NCBI RefSeq assembly: GCF_014161445.1
Contig: NZ_JABBXA010000034.1
Coordinates: forward strand, 1-57,716
Source: Microbispora sp. H13382
GTDB lineage: Bacteria; Actinomycetota; Actinomycetes; Streptosporangiales; Streptosporangiaceae
Length of the DNA stretch: 57,716 nucleotides
Direction: 5' to 3'
Part shown: positions 33,398-41,170 of the stretch, in pieces
Numbering within the stretch: position 1 is the first letter of the stretch
Layout: every line of letters starts with the position of its first letter
Position numbers and translations under genes: made by a program
The notes under the pieces: generated by a model
The model's input: the letters and a program-made list of their open reading frames with translations, nothing else
The model's database searches: none
Told to the model about the DNA's origin: nothing

Positions 33398-34065
33398 CGT
33401 CCGTGATCGCGCTGGCACGGTTCCGCGTCGCCGGCTACGTCGCCTCCCACCGGGCCCTGCAACCGCTCATCGGACTGCTGGCGCTGCTGGCGATCCTCTA
33501 CGCGACCGCCGTCCCCGCCGGTCAGGAGATCGCGGCCACCGCGGACTCGGCGGCCATGCTCGTGCCGGTGCTCGCCTGGGCCGCGCGCGGCCTGCTCGAC
33601 ACCGAACCCGACGAGCAGCGCAGCGTCGCCCTGTCCGCGCTGGGGCCGAGAGAGCTGGTGAGCGGGCTGCTGGCGGCGTTCTCCTCGCTGCTCGTCCTGA
33701 CCGCGGTCGCCGAGGCCGCGCTGCTCGCCCGTCTCGCCGCCTCTCCCACGCTCACCGTGCTCCTCGCCGGGGTGTGGCTGCACCTGCTGTCGGCGGCGGC
33801 GGGGCTCACACTCGGGGCGCTGACCAGCCGCCCGATCCTGCCCTCACCGGCGGTCTCCACCATCGCCCTGATCCTCGGCTACCTGTCGATGCTGGTGATC
33901 AGCCTGGCCGGGGGCCGCTGGCTCACCGTGCCGGTCATGGGCTGGATGCGCGACGCCCACCACGGCGTGCTGCTCACCGGGCTGCCCCTGCTCACGGTGC
34001 AGTCAGTGCTGTGGCCCGCGATCGGCCTGGCGGCCTACACCTGGCTGCGCCGCACCCGGCCCTGA
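33394..34065 (+). CDS. Membrane subunit paired with the ABC ATPase
   Basis: 223 residues, about six hydrophobic segments (VIALARFRVAGYVASHRALQ leads into the first). No family signature I can name, but gene overlap with the ATPase and the six-span plan point to the permease of an ABC-2-like transporter. Substrate unknown. It ends seven bases before the stop of the convergent rlmN. Confidence 0.7.
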   Translation: MTSVIALARFRVAGYVASHRALQPLIGLLALLAILYATAVPAGQEIAATADSAAMLVPVLAWAARGLLDTEPDEQRSVALSALGPRELVSGLLAAFSSLLVLTAVAEAALLARLAASPTLTVLLAGVWLHLLSAAAGLTLGALTSRPILPSPAVSTIALILGYLSMLVISLAGGRWLTVPVMGWMRDAHHGVLLTGLPLLTVQSVLWPAIGLAAYTWLRRTRP

Positions 34066-34072
34066 ACCGGGA

Positions 34073-35188
34073 TCAGGGCGCAGGCGCGGCGGCGAGCTGC
34101 CCGCACGCCCCGTCGATCTCCCTGCCCCGGGTGTCCCGCACGGTGACGGCGACGCCGTGGGACTCCAGGCGGCGTACGAAGGCCCGCTCGTCCTCGGGAC
34201 GGGAGGCCGTCCACTTCGAGCCCGGAGTGGGGTTCAGCGGAATCAGGTTGACGTGCACGAGCTTGTTCTTGAGCAGGCGGCCGAGCAGGTCGGCCCGCCA
34301 CTCCTGGTCGTTGATGTCCTTGATCAGCGCGTACTCGATGGACACGCGCCGCTTGGTCTTGGCCGCATAGCTCCACGCGGCGTCGAGCACCTCCGCGACC
34401 TTCCACCGGGTGTTGATCGGCACCAGTGTGTCCCTGAGCTCGTCGTCCGGGGCGTGGAGGGAGACGGCGAGCGTCACCGGCAGTCCCTCGTCGGCGAGCT
34501 TGCCGATCGCCGGCACCAGGCCGACCGTCGAGACCGTGACCCCGCGCGCCGAGATGCCGAGGCCCTCCGGCGCCGGGTCGACCAGGCGGCGTACCGCGCC
34601 GATCACGGCCTTGTAGTTGGCCATCGGCTCGCCCATGCCCATGAAGACCACATTGGTCACCCGGCCGGGACCACCGGGGACCTCGTCGCGCGCCAGCGCC
34701 CGCGCTCCCGCGACGACCTGCTCGACGATCTCGGCGGTGGACATGTTGCGGGTGAGCCCGGCCTGGCCGGTCGCGCAGAACGGGCAGTTCATGCCGCACC
34801 CGGCCTGGGAGGAGACGCACATCGTGACGCGGTCGGGGTAGCGCATGAGGACCGACTCGACCAGCGAGCCGTCGAACAGCTTCCACAACGTCTTACGCGT
34901 CATGCCGCCGTCACAGGTGATCTCGCGTACGGACGTCAGCAGCGGGGGCATGAGCTGCTCGACCAGCCGCTCGCGCAGCGCGCCCGGCAGGTCGGTCATC
35001 TGCTCGGGAGAGCCGGTCAGCCGGGTGAAGTAGTGACGGGAGAGCTGATCGGCGCGGAACGGCTTCTCCCCCAGCTCCGCCACCGCCGCCCTGCGTTCGG
35101 CCATGGTCAGGTCGGCCAGGTGGCGCTGCGGCTTGGCCCGGCGGGGCGCCACGAAGGTCAGCTGCCCGGTCTTCGGCTGCTCGCTCAC
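34073..35188 (-). CDS. rlmN: 23S rRNA (adenine2503-C2)-methyltransferase RlmN
   Basis: 371 residues, radical-SAM dual-specificity RNA methylase. The CxxxCxxC cluster is CGMNCPFC, preceded by RVTMCVSSQAG; the GEPMANY motif and the second catalytic Cys near the C-terminus (DGACGQLAA) are present. It methylates A2503 of 23S rRNA and A37 of some tRNAs. It ends the pyrH-frr-cdsA neighbourhood as in other actinobacteria, separated from cdsA here by a plus-strand gene. Confidence 0.96.
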   Translation of the reverse strand: MSEQPKTGQLTFVAPRRAKPQRHLADLTMAERRAAVAELGEKPFRADQLSRHYFTRLTGSPEQMTDLPGALRERLVEQLMPPLLTSVREITCDGGMTRKTLWKLFDGSLVESVLMRYPDRVTMCVSSQAGCGMNCPFCATGQAGLTRNMSTAEIVEQVVAGARALARDEVPGGPGRVTNVVFMGMGEPMANYKAVIGAVRRLVDPAPEGLGISARGVTVSTVGLVPAIGKLADEGLPVTLAVSLHAPDDELRDTLVPINTRWKVAEVLDAAWSYAAKTKRRVSIEYALIKDINDQEWRADLLGRLLKNKLVHVNLIPLNPTPGSKWTASRPEDERAFVRRLESHGVAVTVRDTRGREIDGACGQLAAAPAP

Positions 35189-35292
35189 GCAAAACCCTTT
35201 CCATCTCCCGCCGCCATGGTCTTAACGACTGGCGCGCGCGGTTTTACATTCTGTCTGGCGGTCGAATCCCGGAGGCGTACGAGAGGTGAGGT

Positions 35293-36327
35293 GTGGACAC
35301 CACTGTCGTGCTCACCAGCCCCAACCCCTACGGGAGCCGCACACTGACGATCGAAGCCGACCGGACCTCCTCCGTAGCTTACCTTCGCGACGCGAAGGGG
35401 ATCGTCCACGGAGCGGTCTGGCTGGCCAACCACGTCCCCGCGCCCGCCGAGGCCGATCTCGCCCGGGCAGGCGCCGGGCTGCCGCCGGTGATGCCCGAGG
35501 CGCACACCGCGCACCCCTCCGGCCGGCCGCCACTCGACGCGGAGTCGCTGTCGGTGCTGTGGTTCGAGGAGGGCGACGGCGTCGCCCTGTACGAGAACGA
35601 CACGCTCCTGGCGGTCATTCCGGCGTGGGCCGACCTGGAGCGCGGCATGCCCGGGTACGCGCGGGACGCCGTCGGGGAGTCGCCGTTCGCCTGGCCGCTC
35701 GGCGAGGCGCTGGAGGGCCTGTCCCCCCGGGTGGCCAAGGCCCGCGCGTACTGGCAGTGGCGGCAGGCGGAGGGCAGCTGGGCCACCTACCAGCAGTTCG
35801 TGCTCGGCCACCTCGACGGCAGGCTCGGGCCGCCGGGCCGATACTGGGACGTCGGCGGCGGCCGGTTCCCCATGGTCGGGGTCAGCGAGCGGCCTGCCAC
35901 GTTCACCCGGGACTACACGGTGCTGTCCACCGTGGGCATGAGCTGCCAGCGGATGCCCGCCGCGGAGATGTACGACACGGCGTGCCGCGTGGAACTCGCG
36001 CTGGCGACCAGGCAGGATCCGAGGGTCGCCGCACGGCTGTTCGCCTGGCTCGGGCAGTATCCGTGGCGGTCGGTGACATGGCTGGGACACGGGCACACGG
36101 CCCGCTGGTTCCAGAACCCGCTCACGTTCCCGTTGGACGGCGGGCACCAGGGAGTGCTCATGCTGACGGACCCGCCCGGCCTGCCGGACATGTCAGGATT
36201 CGTCTTCGGCGGTGACGCCGTACGGTGGCTGTGGTTGCTCCCGCTCACCGAGTCCGAGCTGCGCCTCGTGGCCGACCACGGCCATCGGGCGATCAGCGAA
36301 CGGCTGGCGATGACCAGCCGGCTCTGA
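35293..36327 (+). CDS. Suppressor of fused (SUFU) domain protein
   Basis: 344 residues, soluble. The C-terminal half resembles bacterial SUFU domain proteins: YDTACRVELALATR, a WLGQYPWRSVTWLGHGHTAR segment, LTDPPGLPD, and the terminal WLWLLPLTESELRLVADHG motif. The N-terminal half (about 150 residues) is not a domain I can name. Bacterial SUFU proteins are often immunity proteins against polymorphic toxins; no toxin gene adjoins it here, so its role is open. The GTG start at 35293 follows GAGAGGTGAGG. Confidence 0.72.
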   Translation: MDTTVVLTSPNPYGSRTLTIEADRTSSVAYLRDAKGIVHGAVWLANHVPAPAEADLARAGAGLPPVMPEAHTAHPSGRPPLDAESLSVLWFEEGDGVALYENDTLLAVIPAWADLERGMPGYARDAVGESPFAWPLGEALEGLSPRVAKARAYWQWRQAEGSWATYQQFVLGHLDGRLGPPGRYWDVGGGRFPMVGVSERPATFTRDYTVLSTVGMSCQRMPAAEMYDTACRVELALATRQDPRVAARLFAWLGQYPWRSVTWLGHGHTARWFQNPLTFPLDGGHQGVLMLTDPPGLPDMSGFVFGGDAVRWLWLLPLTESELRLVADHGHRAISERLAMTSRL

Positions 36328-36338
36328 CAGGCTGTCAG
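36324..36338. terminator. Small palindrome across two convergent stop codons
   Basis: CTGACAG-G-CTGTCAG contains the TGA of the SUFU gene (36325-36327) and the stop of cdsA on the other strand (36335-36337). The 7-bp stem is too short to be a sure terminator. Confidence 0.35.
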
Positions 36339-37429
36339 GCGACCGGGACCAGGAGCGTGAGCAGCAGCCACACGGGGACGAGCGTGAACAGCAGCGAGTC
36401 GAGCCGGTCCATGGCCCCGCCGTGCCCCGGCAGCAGCGTGCCCATGTCCTTGATGCCGATGTCACGCTTGATGACCGACTCGACCAGGTCGCCGAGCGTC
36501 GCGCACACCACTCCGGCCAGGCCGACGACGGCGCCTTCCCAGTACTCGCCCCGCAACAGGAAGTGGACCAGTAACGCGCCGCCCACGACGCAGGCGAGGG
36601 TGGACCCGGCGAAGCCCTCCCAGGTCTTCTTCGGGCTGATGAGCGGGGACATCCGGTGCTTGCCGAGGAAGATCCCGGCGAAGTAGCCGCCGATGTCGCT
36701 GCAGACGGTGACCGCGACGAAGACGATCACGCGGTCCGGCCCGTCCTCGGGAGCCAGCAGCAGCGGCACGAAGCCCGCCAGCAGCGCCGGATAGACCGCG
36801 ACGAACACCGCGGCGGTCGCGTCCCTGACGAAGCCTTCGGTTCCCTGGAACATGCGCCAGGCCAGCAGCACCATCACGGTCACGCCGAACGCGCCGACCA
36901 GGAACGTCGTGCCGCCCCAGTAGGGCCCGAGCACCATGGCCGCCATGCCGGCCAGCAGGGGCGGCAGCGGCACCCGGATGCCGAACCCGCCGAACGCCTT
37001 GACGATCTCGTGTATGCCGACGCCGACGGCCAGCAGGACCACGACCAGGAAAGCGACCTTGACGGTGTAGAGCGAGCCGATGACCGCCGCGCCGAGCGCG
37101 ACGCCGACCCCCACGGCGGCCGGGAGGTTGCGGCCCGTACGGCCCGACGACTTCTTGGCGGCGTCACCCTGCATGCCCGAAGCACCGGTTCCTTCCGGGT
37201 CCCCGAGACCGCCCGGCGTGGATGCCGTGCCCGCACCGGAACCGGCGTCCCCGCTCTGGGCGGCGCCACGGTCCGCGCCGGCACCGGCGAGGCCGTTCGA
37301 CGCGGAAGCCTGCCCGGCGCCCGGACCGGCGCCGGTGCGGCCACCCGACTCGGGACCGTGTCCGGCACCTGTGGGGCCCGCCGGGCCCCCCGCCGGGTTC
37401 CGGTCGCCGGCGGCAGCAGTTCCGTCCAC
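36335..37429 (-). CDS. cdsA: Phosphatidate cytidylyltransferase CdsA
   Basis: 364 residues. The C-terminal CDP-diglyceride synthase signature is complete: SPKKTWEGFAG, then TLGDLVESVIKRDIGIKDMG and PGHGGAMDRLDS. About eight membrane segments precede it. It makes CDP-diacylglycerol for phospholipids. The first 110 residues are a Gly/Ala/Thr-rich tail (AGGPAGPTGAGHG-like) much longer than in most CdsA, so the true start may be further in. A TATATA -10 element lies only 15 bases before the GTG at 37429, which suggests a very short leader if this start is right. Confidence 0.93.
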   Translation of the reverse strand: MDGTAAAGDRNPAGGPAGPTGAGHGPESGGRTGAGPGAGQASASNGLAGAGADRGAAQSGDAGSGAGTASTPGGLGDPEGTGASGMQGDAAKKSSGRTGRNLPAAVGVGVALGAAVIGSLYTVKVAFLVVVLLAVGVGIHEIVKAFGGFGIRVPLPPLLAGMAAMVLGPYWGGTTFLVGAFGVTVMVLLAWRMFQGTEGFVRDATAAVFVAVYPALLAGFVPLLLAPEDGPDRVIVFVAVTVCSDIGGYFAGIFLGKHRMSPLISPKKTWEGFAGSTLACVVGGALLVHFLLRGEYWEGAVVGLAGVVCATLGDLVESVIKRDIGIKDMGTLLPGHGGAMDRLDSLLFTLVPVWLLLTLLVPVA

Positions 37430-37443
37430 AGCGTCCCACTCTC

Positions 37444-37449
37444 TATATA
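37444..37449 (-). promoter_or_regulatory. Possible -10 element of cdsA
   Basis: TATATA on the minus strand lies immediately after the terminator hairpin and 15 bases before GTG 37429. It is conspicuous in this GC-rich DNA. No clear -35 is visible because the hairpin occupies that place. Confidence 0.35.
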
Positions 37450-37452
37450 CGC

Positions 37453-37497
37453 GTGATCCTTGTGCCGCCCGCTCTCGCGGTGCGGCACAAGGATCAC
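37453..37497. terminator. Long hairpin between frr and cdsA
   Basis: Arms 37453-37468 and 37482-37497 pair perfectly over 16 bp (GTGATCCTTGTGCCGC with its complement), and inner CCGC/GCGG adds four more pairs after one bulged base. It lies in the 105-base gap after frr and is probably the end of the rpsB-tsf-pyrH-frr transcript or an attenuator before cdsA. Confidence 0.8.
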
Positions 37498-37534
37498 GGT
37501 CGTGCCTTGCGGGCCCGGGTGCCGGGCCGCGTCG

Positions 37535-38092
37535 TCAGACCTCGAGCAGCTCGGCTTCCTTGTGCTTCAGCAGCTCGTCGATCTTCGCGACGTGCTTCTG
37601 GGTGAGGTCGTCGAGCTCCTTGACCGCGCGATGGACCTCGTCCTCGCCCGCCTCGCCGTCCTTGACGAGCTTGTCGAGGATCTCCTTGGCGTGCCGGCGG
37701 ATGTTCCGTACCGACACTCGGCCGTGCTCCGCCTTGTTGCGGGCGACCTTGATGTACTCCTTGCGGCGCTCCTCCGACAGCTCGGGGAACACCACGCGGA
37801 CCACGGTGCCGTCGTTGCTCGGGTTGACGCCGAGGTCGCTGTCGCGGATGGCCCTCTCGACCGCGTTCAGCGAGCCCTTGTCGTACGGCTGCACGAGCAC
37901 CATGCGCGCCTCGGGGACGTGGAACGACGCGAGCTGCTGGATCGGTGTCGGCGACCCGTAGTAGTCAACGGTGATTTTGTTGAACATCGAGGGCGTGACG
38001 CGGCCGGTGCGGATGCTCGCGAAGTCATCCTTGGCGACCGTCACCGCCTTGTCCATCTTCTCCTCGGCCTCGAGGAGGGTTTCGTCGATCAC
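37535..38092 (-). CDS. frr: Ribosome recycling factor
   Basis: 185 residues, the normal length. Family motifs: DFASIRTGRVTPSMFNKITV, YYGSPTPIQQLASF, VRVVFPELSEERRKEYIKVA, RNIRRHAKEILDKLVKDGEA. With EF-G it splits the post-termination ribosome. It is nine bases downstream of pyrH in the same operon. Confidence 0.97.
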   Translation of the reverse strand: MIDETLLEAEEKMDKAVTVAKDDFASIRTGRVTPSMFNKITVDYYGSPTPIQQLASFHVPEARMVLVQPYDKGSLNAVERAIRDSDLGVNPSNDGTVVRVVFPELSEERRKEYIKVARNKAEHGRVSVRNIRRHAKEILDKLVKDGEAGEDEVHRAVKELDDLTQKHVAKIDELLKHKEAELLEV

Positions 38093-38101
38093 TGCGGCTC
38101 C

Positions 38102-38872
38102 CTACTTCCCTGCCGGACTCACCAGCGTGCCGATCTTCTCACCACGAACCGCCCGGAGGATGTTGCCCTCGCCCATGAGGTCGAAGACCACGATGGGCAG
38201 GCCGTTGTCCATGCACAGGCTGATCGCGGTGGCGTCCATGACCCCGAGACCCCGCGTCAGCACCTCACCGTACTCAAGCTGGTCGAACCGGACCGCGTCG
38301 GGGTTCTTGCGCGGGTCCGAGTCGTACACACCGTCGACCTGGGTGCCCTTGAGCAACGCCTCGGCGCCGATCTCCAGCGCGCGCTGCGCCGCGCAGGTGT
38401 CGGTCGAGAAGAACGGCGAGCCGAGGCCCGCGCCGAAGATCACCACGCGCCCCTTCTCCAGGTGGCGGATCGCGCGGCGCGGCAGGAACGGCTCGGCGAC
38501 CTGCTGCATCGTGATCGCGGTCTGTACGCGGGTGTCGATGCCGCGCTTCTCCAGGAAGTCCTGCAGGGCGAGGCAGTTGATGACGGTCCCGAGCATGCCC
38601 ATGTAGTCGGCCCGGGCGCGGTCCATGCCGCCCTGCGACAGCGCAGCGCCGCGGAACATGTTGCCGCCGCCGACGACGACCGCCACCTGCACGCCCTCAC
38701 GGACCGCTTCGGCGACCGAGTCCGCCAGCTGGGCGACGACACGCGGGTCGATGCCGAGCGACTCGCCGCCCGCGAAGGCCTCGCCCGACAGCTTCAGCAT
38801 CACCCGCTTCCAGCGCAGCGTCCCGTCGTACGACGAAGCCGCCGGCGTGGCGGGTCTGGTGTTCTCCTGCAC
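38102..38872 (-). CDS. pyrH: UMP kinase
   Basis: 256 residues of the amino-acid-kinase fold: RVMLKLSGEAFAGGESLGID, VAVVVGGGNMFRGAALSQGG, DYMGMLGTVINCLALQDFLE, and VIFGAGLGSPFFSTDTCAAQ. It phosphorylates UMP to UDP. The N-terminus has a short extension (MQENTRPATPAASSYDG). It lies between tsf and frr in the usual actinobacterial order. Confidence 0.96.
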   Translation of the reverse strand: MQENTRPATPAASSYDGTLRWKRVMLKLSGEAFAGGESLGIDPRVVAQLADSVAEAVREGVQVAVVVGGGNMFRGAALSQGGMDRARADYMGMLGTVINCLALQDFLEKRGIDTRVQTAITMQQVAEPFLPRRAIRHLEKGRVVIFGAGLGSPFFSTDTCAAQRALEIGAEALLKGTQVDGVYDSDPRKNPDAVRFDQLEYGEVLTRGLGVMDATAISLCMDNGLPIVVFDLMGEGNILRAVRGEKIGTLVSPAGK

Positions 38873-38925
38873 GGCGGCGGCCTCCTCGGTAGTCAGCGCG
38901 GGTCGAAAAGCTCCTGGCAGTAAGC

Positions 38926-39759
38926 CTAAGCCTGGCCGACCTTGTAACGGGTGAAGGCCAGGACCTTGACGCCGGCCTCCTCCGCGACCTTCTTGATCGT
39001 CTTCTTGTTGTCCTTCACGAACGCCTGCTCAAGCAGGGTGAAGTCCTTGTACCAGCCGTTGATCCGGCCGTCGACGATCTTCGGGATGGCAGCCTCGGGC
39101 TTGCCCTCCTCGCGGGTCATCTGCTCGAACAGCGACCGCTCCTTCTCCACGACCTCGGCGGGCACCTCAGCGGGGCTCAGGTACTTCGGCGCCATGGCGG
39201 CGGTGTGCTGGGCGATGTCCTTGGCGATCTCGGCGTTCGGCGTGTCGAGCTGCACGAGCACGCCCACGGCCGGCGGGAGCTGCGGGTCGGTCTTGTGCAT
39301 GTAGGAGGTGATGAAGCCACCCTCCAGCAGCGAGAACCGGCGAATCTCGATCTTCTCGCCGAGCGCCGCGTTGGCCTCGTCGAGCAGCTCCTTGACGGTC
39401 TTGCCGTTCAGCTGGGACTCGAGCAGGGTCGGCACGTCGCCGGGCTTGGTCGCGACGATGTGCCCGACGATCTCGGCCGCGAGCTCCTGGAAACGCTCGT
39501 TCTTGGCGACGAAGTCGGTCTCGCAGTTGAGCTCCAGCAGCGCCGCGAGGGAGTCGCCCTCGTGCTTGACGGCGACCAGGCCGTTCGAGGCGGTGCGGGC
39601 CTCGCGCTTGCCGACGTCCTTGGCGCCCTTCAGGCGCAGGATGTCGACGGCCTTGTCGAAGTCGCCCTCGGACTCCTCGAGCGCCTTCTTGCAGTCCATC
39701 ATGCCGGCGGCGGTCAGCTCACGAAGGCGCTTGACGTCGGCCATGTTTACGGAAGCCAT
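38926..39759 (-). CDS. tsf: Elongation factor Ts
   Basis: 277 residues. N-terminal UBA-like part (VKRLRELTAAGMMDCKKALE), the TDFVAKNERF motif, and C-terminal dimerisation elements. It exchanges GDP for GTP on EF-Tu. It follows rpsB at 192 bases. Confidence 0.97.
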   Translation of the reverse strand: MASVNMADVKRLRELTAAGMMDCKKALEESEGDFDKAVDILRLKGAKDVGKREARTASNGLVAVKHEGDSLAALLELNCETDFVAKNERFQELAAEIVGHIVATKPGDVPTLLESQLNGKTVKELLDEANAALGEKIEIRRFSLLEGGFITSYMHKTDPQLPPAVGVLVQLDTPNAEIAKDIAQHTAAMAPKYLSPAEVPAEVVEKERSLFEQMTREEGKPEAAIPKIVDGRINGWYKDFTLLEQAFVKDNKKTIKKVAEEAGVKVLAFTRYKVGQA

Positions 39760-39951
39760 TGTCCAATTTCCTCTTCGGGACCCGGATGAATCGTCTGGGG
39801 GGTGGGCACCCGTGCCGAGCGCCCACCCGGTGAAGCCCTCAGTGCGGGGGGTGTGTCCCTACCGCACCGGAACCAGGTCGCTGCCTGGGAGATCCCCGCC
39901 CGTCGCGGCCGGCCGGAGGCGCCGCGCCCGGCGGGGACCCATGGTCGTACC

Positions 39952-40857
39952 TCAGGCCTGCTCGTCCTGCGCGGGCTGCTCGGCGGCCGGAGCCTCAGCG
40001 GCCGGAGCCTCAGCGGCGGGGGCCTCGGCGGTCTCGGCAGCGGGAGCCTCGGCGGTCTCGGCGGCCGGAGCGGCCTCGCCGCCCTCGAGGAGCTCGCGCT
40101 CCCACTCGGCCAGCGGCTCGGCGGCGGCGACGCCCGCGGGCTTCTCGTCACCGCGGCCGGCGCCCGCACGGGTCATGAGGCCGTCGGCGACGGCGTCGGC
40201 GATCACGCGAGTGAGGAGGCTGACGGCGCGGATCGCGTCGTCGTTGCCCGGGATCGGGTAGTCGACCTCGTCCGGGTCGCAGTTGGTGTCCAGGATCGCG
40301 ACGACCGGGATGCCGAGCTTCTTGGCCTCGTTGATCGCGATGTGCTCCTTCTTGGTGTCCACGACCCAGACCGCGCTCGGGACGCGGGCCATGTCACGGA
40401 TACCGCCGAGGGTGCGCTCCAGCTTCTCCTTCTCGCGGCGGCGCATCAGGAGCTCCTTCTTGGTGAGCCCGGAGCCGGCCACGTTGTCGAAGTCGAGCTC
40501 CTCGAGCTCCTTCAGCCGCTGGAGCCTCTTGTGCACGGTGGAGAAGTTGGTGAGCATGCCGCCCAGCCAGCGCTGGTTCACGTACGGCATGCCGACGCGC
40601 GACGCCTGCTCGACGATCGACTCCTGCGCCTGCTTCTTCGTGCCGATGAACATGATGGTGCCGCCGTGCGCGACGGTCTCCTTCACGAAGTCGTAGGCAC
40701 GGTCGATGAACGACAGCGACTTCTGCAGGTCGATGATGTAGATGCCGTTGCGCTCGGTGAAGATGAAGCGCTTCATCTTCGGGTTCCACCGGCGGGTCTG
40801 GTGGCCGAAGTGGACGCCGCTCTCCAGCAGCTGCCGCATCGTGACGACAGGGGCCAT
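39952..40857 (-). CDS. rpsB: 30S ribosomal protein S2 with extended Ala/Glu tail
   Basis: 301 residues from ATG 40857 (MAPVVTMRQLLESGVHFGHQ), GGAGGA at eight bases. The core matches S2: TRRWNPKMKRFIFTERNGIY, KQAQESIVEQASRVGMPYVN, VVDTKKEHIAINEAKKLGIP, CDPDEVDYPIPGNDDAIR. The C-terminus carries a roughly 60-residue acidic tail, of which the last 40 are repeats of APAAE/TAEAPAAE. The same TAEAPAAE string ends ribosomal protein S16 in this genome. Confidence 0.96.
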   Translation of the reverse strand: MAPVVTMRQLLESGVHFGHQTRRWNPKMKRFIFTERNGIYIIDLQKSLSFIDRAYDFVKETVAHGGTIMFIGTKKQAQESIVEQASRVGMPYVNQRWLGGMLTNFSTVHKRLQRLKELEELDFDNVAGSGLTKKELLMRRREKEKLERTLGGIRDMARVPSAVWVVDTKKEHIAINEAKKLGIPVVAILDTNCDPDEVDYPIPGNDDAIRAVSLLTRVIADAVADGLMTRAGAGRGDEKPAGVAAAEPLAEWERELLEGGEAAPAAETAEAPAAETAEAPAAEAPAAEAPAAEQPAQDEQA

Positions 40858-40908
40858 GGTGATGGTCCTCCATGGTCGTGTGCCCTCGGGCACGGTCTCG
40901 GTTGGTCA

Positions 40909-40927
40909 CGCGGGCGTCTTGCCCGCG
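40909..40927 (-). promoter_or_regulatory. Hairpin in the rpsB leader
   Basis: CGCGGGC-GTCTT-GCCCGCG, a 7-bp stem about 50 bases before the S2 start. Ribosomal leaders often carry such autoregulatory stems; no known S2 motif could be matched. Confidence 0.3.
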
Positions 40928-41170
40928 CCCTGACGCCCCGAGCCGCTTCCACCGGACGTGGTCCGGACCGAGAAGGCGGCTCGTGAGTGGGCGTGCGAAT
41001 TCGGCCCGCCTAGCAGGCCGTCGAATAGTCTACCCGGATCCGCTCCTTCAGTTGACCCTTGCCGGATCAGCACCCCGTCTCGTCACCACGCGCCTCGACG
41101 GCCACGCGGCTGCCTCCACATCAAGGCGCCGGGATTCCGGAGGCCGACGCTCAGGAGCAGGACTCGGGAA

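Noticed and set aside
39892..39939. Imperfect stem between tsf and rpsB
   Set aside because: GATCCCCGCC and GGCGGGGACC can pair with one mismatch, but the loop is long and the surrounding DNA is so GC-rich that chance pairing is likely.
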